Positions 49,654 through 59,590 of a stretch of DNA of 64,000 nucleotides are shown piece after piece (the first letter of the stretch is position 1; every line of letters begins with the position of its first letter). A program made the translations under genes and the position numbers. This stretch comes from Bacillus fungorum (GTDB taxonomy: Bacteria; Bacillota; Bacilli; Bacillales; Bacillaceae_G), in assembly GCF_002746455.1 (NCBI RefSeq), contig NZ_NWUW01000019.1:29659-93658 (forward strand), read 5' to 3'. The notes below the pieces were generated by a model. That model did not search any database. It worked only from the letters and a program-made list of their open reading frames with translations, and was not told the origin of the DNA.

Positions 49654-50739
49654 GTGACAAAAATTAAATTAGGTTTATTATATGGTGGAAAATCAGCTGA
49701 GCATCAAGTTTCGCTACAAACGGCTCTTGCTGCTATTAAAGCATTAAATCAAGATAAATTCGAGATTCATCCAATTTATATTACAGAACAAGGTCAATGG
49801 GTGCGCGGTGAGCGTATTGCAGGTGAAGTAACAGATGTTGAAGTTCTAAAAATGAGCGGTGCAGAAAATGCAATTTCTCCGTTATCATTAAGTACAGAAA
49901 TCATTCCATCTGCAGCTTCTGAGGAAAATGCTATCGACGTTATTTTCCCATTACTACATGGACCAAATGGTGAAGATGGAACGGTTCAAGGATTATTAGA
50001 ATTGATGAACATTCCTTATGTAGGAAACGGTGTTCTAGCATCTGCTGCTGGTATGGATAAAGTTGTTATGAAAAACATCTTTGCAGAAGCTGGATTGAAA
50101 CAAGCAAAATATGCATCATTCATTCGTAGCGCATGGGAAAAAGATCGTGAAACAGCATATGAAAAAGTAGAAGAAGTATTAGGATATCCTTGCTTCGTAA
50201 AACCAGCAAACCTTGGTTCAAGTGTTGGTATTAATAAGTGTAAAAATCGTGAAGAGCTTGAGAGTGCATTTGAAGAGGCATTCCAATTTGACCGTAAAAT
50301 TATTGTAGAAGAAAATATCGTTGGACGTGAAGTAGAAGTTGGTGTATTAGGTAATGATGAACCGAAATGTTCAGTTGTAGGTGAAATCGTACCGAAAAAA
50401 GACTTCTATGATTATAAGTCGAAATATATCGATGGCGATACAGCGTTAATTATTCCAGCTGAAATGACAGAAGAAGAGTCTAATGCTATTAAGCGAGATG
50501 CGATTATTGCATTCCAATCGTTAGATGGTGCTGGCTTAACAAGAGCTGATTTCTTCTTAACGAAAGATGGAGAAGTATATATTAACGAAGTAAATACAAT
50601 GCCAGGATTTACGCCGTTTAGTATGTTCCCTCTACTATGGCAACATACTGGATTACCGTATCCGGAATTAATTGAAGAGCTAATTCGTTTAGCAATCGAG
50701 CGTCACGAAGAAAAACAAAAAATTAAATATACAATCTAA
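49654..50739 (+). CDS. ddl: D-alanine--D-alanine ligase
   Basis: Encodes 361 aa. N-terminal [20 protein letters not shown]-grasp core with [16 protein letters not shown] near residue 190, [15 protein letters not shown], and the metal site [20 protein letters not shown]. Makes D-Ala-D-Ala for peptidoglycan. GTG 49654 follows TAGGGTGATTTCA; the earlier ATG gives an atypical extension. The ddl-murF pair is conserved in bacilli. The 250 bases upstream hold a probable -10 (TAAAAT near 49615) and little else. Confidence 0.95.
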   Translation: MTKIKLGLLYGGKSAEHQVSLQTALAAIKALNQDKFEIHPIYITEQGQWVRGERIAGEVTDVEVLKMSGAENAISPLSLSTEIIPSAASEENAIDVIFPLLHGPNGEDGTVQGLLELMNIPYVGNGVLASAAGMDKVVMKNIFAEAGLKQAKYASFIRSAWEKDRETAYEKVEEVLGYPCFVKPANLGSSVGINKCKNREELESAFEEAFQFDRKIIVEENIVGREVEVGVLGNDEPKCSVVGEIVPKKDFYDYKSKYIDGDTALIIPAEMTEEESNAIKRDAIIAFQSLDGAGLTRADFFLTKDGEVYINEVNTMPGFTPFSMFPLLWQHTGLPYPELIEELIRLAIERHEEKQKIKYTI

Positions 50740-50799
50740 CAAAAAAGGAGGAGGCACTATTCGCAGGAATAGTGCTTCCTCTATGTAAGGAGTGTTTTT

Positions 50800-52176
50800 A
50801 TGATAAATCGAAAGTTAAAACAAGTGGAACAGATGGTCAATGGTACGGGATTAGCAGAGAAATATGAGGGAATTACTATACAAGGAGTGTCTATTGATAC
50901 GAGAAAAATCGAAACAGGAAACCTATATGTTCCGATTCAAGGTGAACGTTTCGATGGACATGCTTTTGTAGATAAAGCTGTTGAAAATGGGGCTGTGGCG
51001 ACATTATGGATGAAAGATGTAGCGAATCCACCTCAGAATCTTCCAGTTATTTTTGTAGAAGACACGCTATCGGCATTACAAATGTTAGCGAAAAACTATC
51101 GCGATCAATTGGATGTTAAAGTTATTGGTGTGACAGGTAGTAACGGTAAAACATCTACAAAAGATATTGTAACAAGTCTTCTTGCGACTAAATTCAAAGT
51201 TCAAAAAACAGAAGGAAACTTCAATAACCATATCGGGTTACCTCTTACTATTTTAAACTTAGAAGAAAATACAGAAGTAGCTGTATTAGAAATGGGTATG
51301 TCAAGCCGAGGCGAAATTGAATTCTTATCTAAGTTAGCTCGTCCAAATGCAGCTATCATTACGAACATTGGTGAGGCACACTTAATGGACTTAGGCTCTC
51401 GTGAGGCAATTGCTGAAGCGAAATTAGAAATTGTGACAGGATTACAAGAAGGTGGAGTGTTCGTATATAACGGGGATGAGCCATTATTAACAAATCGTGT
51501 TCCTGAAATGAATTTAATAGCTGAAACCGTTACGTTTGGTGATGCTCGAGCAAACGATTACTATCCAACGACTGTAACATTACAAGCAACTGGGACACAC
51601 TTTAAAATGAATAGAGAAGAAAATATTTCATTCTATCTACCTGTATTAGGAAAACACAATGTATATAATACGCTTGCTTCTATGGCAATTGCGAAACATT
51701 TTGGGGTAACGTGGGAAGAGATGAAAGAAGGTTTAGTAACACTTCAAATGACAGGCATGCGTATGGAAATTGTAAAAACAAATAGTGGATTAACAATTAT
51801 CAATGATGCTTATAATGCAAGTCCGACAGCTATGGAAGCAGCATTTCACCTAATGAATGGTTTAGATGGATTTGCTAAAAAAATTGTTGTGCTCGGTGAT
51901 ATGTTAGAGCTTGGAGATCAAGAAGTGCAGTTTCATTATGAAGTAGGTAAATTAATCGATCCAGCAAAAATCTCATATGTGTTCACATATGGTAAATTAG
52001 GGGCTCAAATTGCTGAAGGAGCGAAAATTAATTTCCCTAATGAACGTGTAAAGGCGTATGATAATAAAGAAGAGTTAGTGAAAGAGTTGCAAGCAGTAGT
52101 CGATGCGAAAGATGTTGTATTAGTAAAAGCATCTCGCGGTATGAAATTAGAAGAAGTAATTACGATGTTGAAATAA
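50800..52176 (+). CDS. murF: UDP-N-acetylmuramoyl-tripeptide--D-Ala-D-Ala ligase MurF
   Basis: Encodes 458 aa. Mur ligase ATP loop IGVTGSNGKTSTKD near residue 110, substrate region GNFNNHIGLPLT, and C-terminal motif INDAYNASPTAMEAA. Adds D-Ala-D-Ala to the cytoplasmic wall precursor, directly after Ddl makes the dipeptide. Start follows AAGGAGTGTTTT. Confidence 0.96.
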   Translation: MINRKLKQVEQMVNGTGLAEKYEGITIQGVSIDTRKIETGNLYVPIQGERFDGHAFVDKAVENGAVATLWMKDVANPPQNLPVIFVEDTLSALQMLAKNYRDQLDVKVIGVTGSNGKTSTKDIVTSLLATKFKVQKTEGNFNNHIGLPLTILNLEENTEVAVLEMGMSSRGEIEFLSKLARPNAAIITNIGEAHLMDLGSREAIAEAKLEIVTGLQEGGVFVYNGDEPLLTNRVPEMNLIAETVTFGDARANDYYPTTVTLQATGTHFKMNREENISFYLPVLGKHNVYNTLASMAIAKHFGVTWEEMKEGLVTLQMTGMRMEIVKTNSGLTIINDAYNASPTAMEAAFHLMNGLDGFAKKIVVLGDMLELGDQEVQFHYEVGKLIDPAKISYVFTYGKLGAQIAEGAKINFPNERVKAYDNKEELVKELQAVVDAKDVVLVKASRGMKLEEVITMLK

Positions 52177-52481
52177 TTGGTGTATATAAATAGGGATGAT
52201 AGCCACGAAAATAGAAGAAACTTATAATAAGCGCTTACAGTACACATAAAAAAATAAAAGTGAAGAAAAAAACTCTGAATATGAAAATAAGGTAACAGTT
52301 GGGTTTGCTTTTTACACATACAAAACTTATAATTGATAAAGTGTAATAACGTTTAGAAGTATTTTCGCGAAGAATATACGCCCGTTTATATACGTGAGCA
52401 TTCAGGAAAAGGGCTTTTCCGCAAATTCGGAAAACGCCTTTTTTTAAATGATAAGTATAGGATAGAAAAGGAGAAGTAACA
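52177..52481 (+). promoter_or_regulatory. cshA leader region with terminator-like hairpin
   Basis: 305 bases without a gene. A possible promoter (TTGATA, then TGTAAT) is near 52336-52350. A hairpin GGGCTTTTCCG / CGGAAAACGCC followed by seven T residues lies at about 52416-52446, only 25 bases before the cshA ribosome site. It either ends read-through from murF or attenuates cshA. Confidence 0.55.
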
Positions 52482-54065
52482 TTGACAACATTTCGAGAAT
52501 TAGGATTAAGTGAGTCTTTACTGCAATCTGTTGAAAGTATGGGCTTTGAAGAGGCTACGCCAATTCAAGCTGAAACAATTCCACATGCATTGCAAGGTAA
52601 AGATATTATTGGACAAGCACAAACAGGTACAGGGAAAACGGCAGCATTCGGATTACCACTATTAGATAAAGTGGATACAAATAAAGAAGCAGTTCAAGGT
52701 ATTGTTATCGCGCCAACGCGTGAATTAGCAATTCAAGTTGGAGAAGAGTTATACAAAATTGGTAAACATAAGCGCGTTCGTATTCTACCAATTTATGGTG
52801 GTCAAGATATTAACCGCCAAATTCGTGCTCTAAAAAAACACCCACACATTATTGTTGGTACGCCGGGTCGTATTTTAGATCATATTAACCGTAAAACACT
52901 TCGCTTACAAAACGTAGAGACTGTTGTTCTTGACGAAGCAGATGAAATGTTAAACATGGGCTTCATTGAAGATATTGAAGCGATTTTAACAGATGTGCCA
53001 GAAACACATCAAACATTATTATTCTCAGCGACAATGCCAGATCCAATCCGTCGTATTGCTGAGCGTTTCATGACTGAGCCTCAACACATTAAAGTAAAAG
53101 CAAAAGAAGTAACAATGCCAAACATTCAGCAGTTCTATTTAGAAGTGCAAGAAAAGAAAAAGTTTGACGTGTTAACACGCTTGCTAGATATTCAATCTCC
53201 AGAGCTTGCAATCGTATTCGGTCGTACAAAGCGTCGTGTTGATGAATTATCAGAAGCATTAAACTTACGTGGTTATGCAGCAGAAGGTATTCATGGTGAC
53301 TTAACACAGGCGAAACGTATGTCTGTATTACGTAAATTTAAAGAAGGTGCTATTGAAGTTCTTGTTGCAACAGACGTTGCTGCACGTGGTCTTGATATTT
53401 CAGGTGTAACACACGTATACAACTTCGATATCCCACAAGATCCAGAATCATACGTTCACCGTATCGGTCGTACTGGCCGTGCGGGTAAAAAAGGTATTGC
53501 AATGTTATTTGTAACACCACGTGAATCAGGACAATTAAAAAATATCGAGCGCACAACAAAACGTAAAGTTGACCGTATGGAAGCACCGACACTTGACGAG
53601 GCATTAGAAGGTCAACAACGTTTAATCGCTGAAAAGCTTCAAAGCACAATCCAAAATGAGAACTTATCATACTACAAGCGTATTGCAGAAGAAATGTTAG
53701 AAGAGAATGATTCTGTAACAGTAGTAGCTGCTGCTTTAAAAATGATGACAAAAGAGCCAGATACAACTCCAATCGCTTTAACATCAGAACCACCAGTTGT
53801 TTCAAGAGGTGGCGGTTCTAAAAAACGCGGCGGTAACGGAGGCGGATACCGTGATGGTAACCGTAATCGTAGTCGTGACGGACGCGGCGGTGGCGATGGT
53901 CGTAACCGTGATCGCAATCGTGATGGACGCGGTGGTGGCGATGGCCGTAACCGTGATCGTAATCGTGATGGTGGTAGCCGTGGTCGTAAAGGTGAAGGTC
54001 AAGGTCGCCCTGGATCTTCAAATGGACGTGGCGAAAGAAAACATCATAGCCGTCCACAAGCTTAA
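52482..54065 (+). CDS. cshA: DEAD-box RNA helicase CshA
   Basis: Encodes 527 aa. Q motif [14 protein letters not shown], motif [13 protein letters not shown], motif II DEADEM, SAT, and motif [15 protein letters not shown]. An arginine/glycine-rich tail (from residue ~440) contains two copies of [15 protein letters not shown], suited to RNA binding. Unwinds RNA in ribosome assembly and mRNA decay. TTG start after AAAGGAGAAGTAACA. Confidence 0.96.
   Translation: MTTFRELGLSESLLQSVESMGFEEATPIQAETIPHALQGKDIIGQAQTGTGKTAAFGLPLLDKVDTNKEAVQGIVIAPTRELAIQVGEELYKIGKHKRVRILPIYGGQDINRQIRALKKHPHIIVGTPGRILDHINRKTLRLQNVETVVLDEADEMLNMGFIEDIEAILTDVPETHQTLLFSATMPDPIRRIAERFMTEPQHIKVKAKEVTMPNIQQFYLEVQEKKKFDVLTRLLDIQSPELAIVFGRTKRRVDELSEALNLRGYAAEGIHGDLTQAKRMSVLRKFKEGAIEVLVATDVAARGLDISGVTHVYNFDIPQDPESYVHRIGRTGRAGKKGIAMLFVTPRESGQLKNIERTTKRKVDRMEAPTLDEALEGQQRLIAEKLQSTIQNENLSYYKRIAEEMLEENDSVTVVAAALKMMTKEPDTTPIALTSEPPVVSRGGGSKKRGGNGGGYRDGNRNRSRDGRGGGDGRNRDRNRDGRGGGDGRNRDRNRDGGSRGRKGEGQGRPGSSNGRGERKHHSRPQA
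53878..53974 (+). repeat. In-gene repeat of the CshA RGG tail
   Basis: Two adjoining copies of about 48 bases, both coding [15 protein letters not shown], followed by a partial third. A likely site of length change between strains. Confidence 0.7.
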
Positions 54066-54104
54066 TAAAAAAGAGAATGCCCTTTGCGGGTATTCTCTTT
54101 TTTT
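54066..54104 (+). terminator. Terminator of cshA
   Basis: AAAAAGAGAATGCCC / GGGTATTCTCTTTTT with T run. Confidence 0.85.
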
Positions 54105-54157
54105 ATTTCTGTAATTGTACATACTACATAATAACTTGTGTAGAAAAGAGGTGCTAC

Positions 54158-55120
54158 ATGCTTGTAAGACTTGGGTATGTTGCGATGAGTGTACATTTAA
54201 AGAATGCATCTCCATCTCAAACGATGACATATGCGCAGTTTCAACGAATTGATGATCGGGAGGCTGCAATTCGTAAACTCGAAAGAATTGCTAATTCGAA
54301 TTTAGAAAATTGTTTACGGTTGTTAAAGCATAATAAAGGGCATGATATATCTTTCTTTCGGCTTAGTTCCAAGCTTGTTCCTTTAGCGAATCATGAGGAG
54401 TTGCTAGAGTGGAACTACATTCGTCCGTTGAAAGAAAATTTAAAAGTGCTAGGTGAATACGCAATTCGTATGAACATGCGAATTGATTTCCATCCAGATC
54501 ATTTTGTTGTACTGAATTCACCTGAAGAGAGTATTTTTAAACAATCCGTAAAGACATTGCAGATGCATAAAAAATTATTAAAAGGTATGGGGATTGAACA
54601 TAAACAGAGGTGTGTATTGCATGTGGGTGGAGGTTATAACGATAAGGAACTTGCATTAGAACGTTTTATAGAAAATTGGTCGAATGTCCCAAGAGGTATT
54701 CAAGAGATGGTCATATTAGAAAATGATGATACGACCTTTTCTTTAGAAGAAACATTGTATTTGGGTGAGAAGTTAGATATTCCAGTCGTGTTTGATTTGC
54801 ATCACCATATGATGAATAATGAACGAGAAGATTGGCATGAAGATTGGGCTCGTGTTGTACATACGTGGGAATCGTCTTTGTTACCAGTGAAAATGCACAT
54901 TTCTAGTCCTAGAGAGGGAAAAGACCCGAGAGCACATGCGGACTTTATTGATGTAGATACTTTTTTATCTTTTTTAAAAAAGATAAAGGGAAGTGTTTCG
55001 CAAATTGATTGTATGATTGAGGCGAAGAAGAAGGATGAGTCTTTATTTCAACTAATGAGAGATTTAAGTAAACAAACAGATGTAGAAATTGTCGATGGTG
55101 CAAGCTTTTATATTAAATAA
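54158..55120 (+). CDS. uvsE: UV DNA damage endonuclease UvsE (UVDE)
   Basis: Encodes 320 aa. UVDE TIM-barrel landmarks: LVRLGYVAMSVHL at the start, NMRIDFHPDHFVVLNSP near residue 110, VLHVGGGYNDKELAL near 150, ILENDDTTFSLEETLYL near 185 and VVFDLHHHMMN near 210, giving the metal ligands. Cuts DNA 5' to UV photoproducts. Start at 54158 after GAGGTGCTAC. It sits where B. subtilis has ydbS-ydbT, so this is a local rearrangement. Confidence 0.9.
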   Translation: MLVRLGYVAMSVHLKNASPSQTMTYAQFQRIDDREAAIRKLERIANSNLENCLRLLKHNKGHDISFFRLSSKLVPLANHEELLEWNYIRPLKENLKVLGEYAIRMNMRIDFHPDHFVVLNSPEESIFKQSVKTLQMHKKLLKGMGIEHKQRCVLHVGGGYNDKELALERFIENWSNVPRGIQEMVILENDDTTFSLEETLYLGEKLDIPVVFDLHHHMMNNEREDWHEDWARVVHTWESSLLPVKMHISSPREGKDPRAHADFIDVDTFLSFLKKIKGSVSQIDCMIEAKKKDESLFQLMRDLSKQTDVEIVDGASFYIK

Positions 55121-55142
55121 GCTCTGCACCATCGAGTTTTTT
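55092..55142 (+). terminator. Terminator overlapping the uvsE stop
   Basis: TCGATGGTGC within the coding end pairs with GCACCATCGA after the stop, followed by T residues. Confidence 0.7.
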
Positions 55143-55185
55143 TATCCCGCTATTTGTGGGTTGATTAAAGTTTCACTTTATTAAA
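55141..55185 (-). repeat. Dispersed stop-codon-associated repeat, copy 2
   Basis: On the minus strand the rhomboid gene ends inside AATAAAGTGAAACTTTAATC, identical to copy 1 at 12781. A shorter GC-rich tail (CAACCCACAAATAGCGGGAT) follows. Confidence 0.6.
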
Positions 55186-55721
55186 AAAGGGGTGCAAATA
55201 CCGCCAATGATCAATCCTGTTAAATGGCTTATGGGGTTAGCGGAGGGATTGAAGAAAGTGAATAGGAGTAATATACATATCATAATTGAAAAAATAGCAA
55301 TGTCTCTTGGATTGAAAGAACGATATCGACTATATAATAGAAATAATTGTGCCCCTAGCAATCCAAAAATACCACCAGATGCCCCGGCATGAATATATTC
55401 AAGAGGCATAATAAGATAAGAAGAAATATTTCCAAGAATGCCAGAAAGGAAAAAAATAATGATGAAAGAAAAGTGCCCTAGTTGTTTTTCAATAGAAGAG
55501 CCAAACACGAATAAACAAATACTATTAGAAAGGAAATGTTGTAAGTCTACATGTACAAGCAGAGAAGTTATGAGACGCCACCATTCACCTTTAGCGATAT
55601 ATTCATTATAGGCTGCCATAGGAAAGAGAAAAAAGTCGCCTAACATAATCATGACTAATTGTATAAAAAGTAAAGCGATGACGATTGGTTGTAAGGAAAT
55701 GCGGGTAGATGGTATTAGCAT
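55173..55721 (-). CDS. Rhomboid-family intramembrane protease
   Basis: Encodes 182 aa with six membrane helices. HFLSNSICLFVFG, then the catalytic serine in AGASGGIFGLLGAQ near residue 115 and the catalytic His in NPISHLTGLIIGG near residue 166. Cleaves membrane proteins within the bilayer. Corresponds to B. subtilis ydcA, beside acpS as here. ATG 55721 is 13 bases from AGGAG, an unusually long spacing. The last codons lie in a dispersed repeat. Confidence 0.88.
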   Translation of the reverse strand: MLIPSTRISLQPIVIALLFIQLVMIMLGDFFLFPMAAYNEYIAKGEWWRLITSLLVHVDLQHFLSNSICLFVFGSSIEKQLGHFSFIIIFFLSGILGNISSYLIMPLEYIHAGASGGIFGLLGAQLFLLYSRYRSFNPRDIAIFSIMICILLLFTFFNPSANPISHLTGLIIGGICTPFLIK

Positions 55722-55813
55722 GTTGTGAGTATCACTCCTTTTGCATCAGAAAGATTCTCTGTTATTCTTACAATATGAAAAAAGAAAGCTAAATAGAAGA
55801 AGGGGATTTTGAA

Positions 55814-56173
55814 ATGATTGTAGGGATTGGAATCGATATTATTGAATTGAACCGAATTGAAAAAATGCTAGATGGAAAGCTTAAATTTATGGAACGTATT
55901 TTAACTGAAAGTGAACGTAATGTTGCTAAGGAGCTGAAGGGAAGTCGCCTTATAGAGTTTGTGGCTGGAAGATTTGCAGCGAAAGAGGCGTATTCAAAAG
56001 CGATAGGAACTGGCATTGGGAAAGAAGTGAGTTTTTTAGATATTGAAGTGAAAAATGATGAGAGAGGTAAGCCGATTCTTGTTACAGGTACAGAGCATAT
56101 TGTTCATTTATCAATTAGCCATAGTAAGGAGTTTGCTGTTGCTCAAGTTGTTTTAGAAAGCTCGTCACGCTAG
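55814..56173 (+). CDS. acpS: Holo-[acyl-carrier-protein] synthase
   Basis: Encodes 119 aa. IVGIGIDIIELNRIEKM carries the first Mg-binding Asp, and FAAKEAYSKAIGTGIG the second. Transfers phosphopantetheine from CoA to ACP, activating fatty acid synthesis. Start after AAGGGGATTTTGAA. Conserved neighbour order acpS-ydcC-alr. Confidence 0.95.
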   Translation: MIVGIGIDIIELNRIEKMLDGKLKFMERILTESERNVAKELKGSRLIEFVAGRFAAKEAYSKAIGTGIGKEVSFLDIEVKNDERGKPILVTGTEHIVHLSISHSKEFAVAQVVLESSSR

Positions 56174-56267
56174 TCTGCATATTTTATATCTTTGTCTCAT
56201 ATATTTGAGGTAGCGATAAGGAAGGTACATCTTCCATTCATTTATAAGGGGCAAAGGGGCTGAAGTG

Positions 56268-57281
56268 ATGAAAAGGCGTCTGTTTTTAGTTCTTGTCGGT
56301 TTATTAACCGTTTTTGTGTTGGCGGGTTGTATGGAAAAGAAACAAGATGATGTTGTGAGAGATTTAGAGGCGAAAGTAAAAGGGTTGAAAAGTTATCAAG
56401 CTGAAGCGAAATTATCTATTAAAACAGGGAATGAGCCTCAGGAGTATAACGTAGAGATTTGGCATAAGGAACCTTCTTTTTATCGTGTGAATTTACAAAA
56501 TGCGAAAAAAGATCAAAGCCAAATTATTTTAAGAAATGAAGAAGGGGTATTTGTATTAACACCGGCGCTTAATAAGAGTTTCCGTTTCCAAAGTGATTGG
56601 CCACAAAATAGTAGTCAGGCTTATTTATATGAATCACTTGTGAGAGATATTTTGCAGGATAAGAAAAACCTTACTTTCGAGAAAACAGATAAGTATTATA
56701 TTTTTAAAACAAAAACAAACTATCAACATCAAAACATGTTGCCAAGACAAGAGATTACATTGAAGAAAAGTGATTTAACGCCAGTTTCGGTGAAGTTAAT
56801 GGATAATGATCAAAATGTTCTTGTGAAAGTAGATTTCTCTAAAGTGAAATTTGAAGCGAAATTTGATAAAGGTGCATTTGATACGAAACAAAATATGTCT
56901 AGAGCGCAAGTAGATGTTCAAACAACAGCGAAAGAAGACAAACCGTTTGCTATTTTGTATCCGCGTGATACGCCGCAAGGTATGGTTTTGAAAGATGAAC
57001 AAGAGTTGAAGACAGACAGTGGCAAGCGTGCGATACTCACATACACTGGAAGTAAGAAATCCTTTACTTTAATACAAGAAAAGGCAAAAGTTGCAGAGGC
57101 TTCTTCATCGATAAGTGTAAGCGGAGAATTGGTTGATCTTGGCTTCACGATTGGAGCATTGACGAAAGACTCTTTAACGTGGTCGCATAACGGAGTAGAA
57201 TATATGCTCGTGTCTAAAGGTTTAGAGCCGAAGGAGCTATTAATGGTTGCTCGTTCAGTTACAGAGAAGCAAGTGAAGTAA
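56268..57281 (+). CDS. ydcC: YdcC-type outer-surface lipoprotein (LolA-like fold)
   Basis: Encodes 337 aa. Lipobox FVLAGCMEKK near residue 21. Body resembles LolA/LolB-like lipid carriers (LKSYQAEAKLSIKTGNEPQE, YIFKTKTNYQHQNMLPRQ). B. subtilis YdcC is sporulation-linked. ATG 56268 has AAGGGG 8 bases upstream. Lies between acpS and alr as in B. subtilis. Confidence 0.88.
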   Translation: MKRRLFLVLVGLLTVFVLAGCMEKKQDDVVRDLEAKVKGLKSYQAEAKLSIKTGNEPQEYNVEIWHKEPSFYRVNLQNAKKDQSQIILRNEEGVFVLTPALNKSFRFQSDWPQNSSQAYLYESLVRDILQDKKNLTFEKTDKYYIFKTKTNYQHQNMLPRQEITLKKSDLTPVSVKLMDNDQNVLVKVDFSKVKFEAKFDKGAFDTKQNMSRAQVDVQTTAKEDKPFAILYPRDTPQGMVLKDEQELKTDSGKRAILTYTGSKKSFTLIQEKAKVAEASSSISVSGELVDLGFTIGALTKDSLTWSHNGVEYMLVSKGLEPKELLMVARSVTEKQVK

Positions 57282-57288
57282 ACTTCTT

Positions 57289-57322
57289 AGACGTGGTGAT
57301 ATATGTGCACCACGTCTTTTCT
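57289..57322 (+). terminator. Terminator between ydcC and alr
   Basis: AGACGTGGTG / CACCACGTCT stem with TTTTCTT tail. Confidence 0.78.
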
Positions 57323-57399
57323 TAGTTTGAAGGGCGGATTTCATAAAAGAAGCATATAAAAGAATAAGCTTCGCATATCGTGTATAAGGAAGTGTATTT

Positions 57400-58569
57400 A
57401 TGGAAGAAGCACCATTTTACCGTGACACTTGGGTGGAAGTGGATTTAGATGCAATTTATAACAATCTTACACACATTAAAAATTTCATTCCAAGTGATGT
57501 AGAGATTTTTGCTGTAGTCAAAGCTAATGCATATGGACACGATTATGTACCAGTAGCTAAAACGGCATTAGAAGCAGGCGCGACAAGATTAGCGGTTGCC
57601 TTTTTAGACGAAGCTTTAGTGCTTCGGAGGGCTGGTATTACTGCGCCAATTTTAGTGTTAGGTCCTTCCCCGCCTCGTGATGTCAATGTAGCTGCTGAAA
57701 ATGATGTAGCGTTAACTGTTTTTCAAAAAGAATGGGTGGATGAGGCAATCAAACTTTGGGATGGTTGGTCTACAATGAAATACCATATTAATTTTGATAG
57801 TGGTATGGGGAGAATTGGAATACGCGAGCGCAAAGAATTAAAAGAGTTTTTAAAGAGTTTAGAAGGTGCACCATTCTTAGAATTAGAAGGAGTGTATACA
57901 CATTTCGCAACAGCAGATGAGGTGGAGACTTCTTACTTTGATAAGCAATATAACACATTTTTGCAGCAGTTAAGTTGGTTGAAAGAATTCGGAGTAGATC
58001 CTAAATTTGTCCATACAGCTAATAGTGCTGCAACGCTACGTTTTCAAGGAATCACATTTAATGCAGTACGAATTGGTATTGCGATGTATGGGTTATCCCC
58101 ATCTGTAGAAATACGCCCTTTTTTACCGTTTAAATTAGAACCAGCGCTATCACTGCATACGAAAGTTGCTCATATTAAACAGGTGATTAAAGGGGATGGA
58201 ATCAGTTATAACGTCACTTATCGAACGAAAACGGAAGAATGGATTGCAACTGTTGCAATTGGATATGCAGATGGGTGGCTTAGAAGATTACAAGGATTTG
58301 AAGTGCTTGTAAATGGTAAAAGGGTACCGATTGTAGGTCGAGTAACAATGGATCAATTCATGATACACCTTCCTTGTGAAGTGCCGCTTGGTACGAGAGT
58401 TACACTCATTGGAAGACAAGGTGATGAATATATTAGTGCTACCGAGGTTGCTGAATATTCCGGGACTATTAATTATGAAATTATTGCAACGATAAGCTTC
58501 CGGGTTCCGAGAATATTTATACGGCATGGCAAGGTTGTAGAAGTAATCAATTATTTGAACGACATATAG
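57400..58569 (+). CDS. alr: Alanine racemase
   Basis: Encodes 389 aa. PLP lysine in VEIFAVVKANAYGHD near residue 41, catalytic Tyr side near IRIGIAMYGLSP, and GRVTMDQFMIHL in the C-terminal domain. Interconverts L- and D-alanine for wall synthesis, linking to ddl and murF upstream. Start after AAGGAAGTGTATTT. Position upstream of the ndoAI-ndoA module matches B. subtilis alrA. Confidence 0.95.
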   Translation: MEEAPFYRDTWVEVDLDAIYNNLTHIKNFIPSDVEIFAVVKANAYGHDYVPVAKTALEAGATRLAVAFLDEALVLRRAGITAPILVLGPSPPRDVNVAAENDVALTVFQKEWVDEAIKLWDGWSTMKYHINFDSGMGRIGIRERKELKEFLKSLEGAPFLELEGVYTHFATADEVETSYFDKQYNTFLQQLSWLKEFGVDPKFVHTANSAATLRFQGITFNAVRIGIAMYGLSPSVEIRPFLPFKLEPALSLHTKVAHIKQVIKGDGISYNVTYRTKTEEWIATVAIGYADGWLRRLQGFEVLVNGKRVPIVGRVTMDQFMIHLPCEVPLGTRVTLIGRQGDEYISATEVAEYSGTINYEIIATISFRVPRIFIRHGKVVEVINYLNDI

Positions 58570-58880
58570 AAGGTAGTATGATTTGCTTCTTGTCATTTGA
58601 GAGGGCTGTTCATTGGTTAAGAATAAGTTCATTTTTTGACGAGAAGCTTTTTACTTATAAGTACTTTTAACATGATTTAAAGTGAATTTTGCGAAGAAAC
58701 CATTCCGTTTCTTGTTTGTAATGAGATAAAAAATAAAAGAATATGAATGTTTTGTTTGTGAATTGGAAAACATAAGCAAGGAATAAGGAAGTCTTTGCAA
58801 CAGGCTCCATACAATGGTATTATTACAATAGGTGTCATATATATATTTGGGTGTGTAGTTGACGGTGGAGGTGTATTTTT
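58570..58880 (+). promoter_or_regulatory. alr-ndoAI intergenic region with promoter
   Basis: 311 bases, no gene. TTGCAA at 58795-58800 and TATTAT at 58818-58823 with a 17-base spacer make a likely promoter for the toxin-antitoxin pair. A small AAGAAAC/GTTTCTT hairpin sits near 58695-58720. Nothing else recognised. Confidence 0.65.
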
Positions 58881-59168
58881 GTGTCCGAATCAAGTGTAAC
58901 TACTGAAATCGTGGTTCGGTTGCCAAAGCAAATGGTAACGGAATTGGACGGAATTGGAAAACAAGAGAATAAGAATCGCCATGAACTAATTTGCCAGGCA
59001 ACACAACTGTTATTGCGTCAACATAAGACGAAGAAACGCTACCAACATGAATCAATGCGACGTGGGTACATTGAAATGGGAAAAATTAATCTTGGTATTG
59101 CATCTGAAGCTTTCTTAGCAGAGTATGAAGCAGCTCATACAGTAGAACGCTTAGTTAGCGGGGGGTAA
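58881..59168 (+). CDS. ndoAI: EndoAI antitoxin (MazE-type, ribbon-helix-helix)
   Basis: Encodes 95 aa. N-terminal RHH region [20 protein letters not shown], and the toxin-binding tail ending TVERLVSGG is shared with B. subtilis EndoAI. Binds and neutralises the next gene's product and probably represses the operon. GTG start after GGTGGAGGTG. Confidence 0.93.
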   Translation: MSESSVTTEIVVRLPKQMVTELDGIGKQENKNRHELICQATQLLLRQHKTKKRYQHESMRRGYIEMGKINLGIASEAFLAEYEAAHTVERLVSGG

Positions 59169-59172
59169 TATT

Positions 59173-59523
59173 TTGATTGTAAAACGCGGCGACGTGTATT
59201 TTGCAGACCTTTCCCCAGTTGTTGGTTCTGAGCAAGGAGGCGTTCGTCCGGTTCTTGTCATTCAAAATGACATCGGAAATCGTTTTAGTCCAACGGTGAT
59301 TGTAGCGGCTATTACTGCACAGATTCAAAAAGCGAAATTACCCACTCATGTGGAAATTGATGCGAAAAAGTACGGTTTTGAGAGAGATTCTGTTATTTTA
59401 CTTGAGCAGATTCGAACAATCGATAAGCAGCGCTTAACGGACAAAATCACTCACTTAGATGAAGTGATGATGATTCGTGTAGATGAAGCGCTACAAATTA
59501 GTTTAGGACTAATAGATTTTTAA
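59173..59523 (+). CDS. ndoA: EndoA toxin, MazF-type mRNA endoribonuclease
   Basis: Encodes 116 aa. [35 protein letters not shown] (catalytic Arg) and [20 protein letters not shown] (catalytic Thr) match MazF/EndoA closely. Cuts mRNA, in B. subtilis at UACAU. TTG start after GGGGGGTAATATT, 4 bases after the antitoxin stop. Confidence 0.96.
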
Positions 59524-59533
59524 ATCGGCAGTT

Positions 59534-59567
59534 TAAGTTGCTCTCTTTGCAGGGCAACTTTTTTTAT
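59534..59567 (+). terminator. Terminator of the ndoAI-ndoA operon
   Basis: AAGTTGC / GCAACTT stem with a long T run. Separates the toxin-antitoxin pair from tex; in B. subtilis the rsb-sigB genes occupy this position. Confidence 0.8.
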
Positions 59568-59590
59568 TATAGAGGAGGTTGCGGTTGTAT

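Noticed and set aside
53672..54114. Overlapping ORFs in the GC-richer tail of cshA
   Set aside because: Products of the RGG-coding repeat read in other frames.
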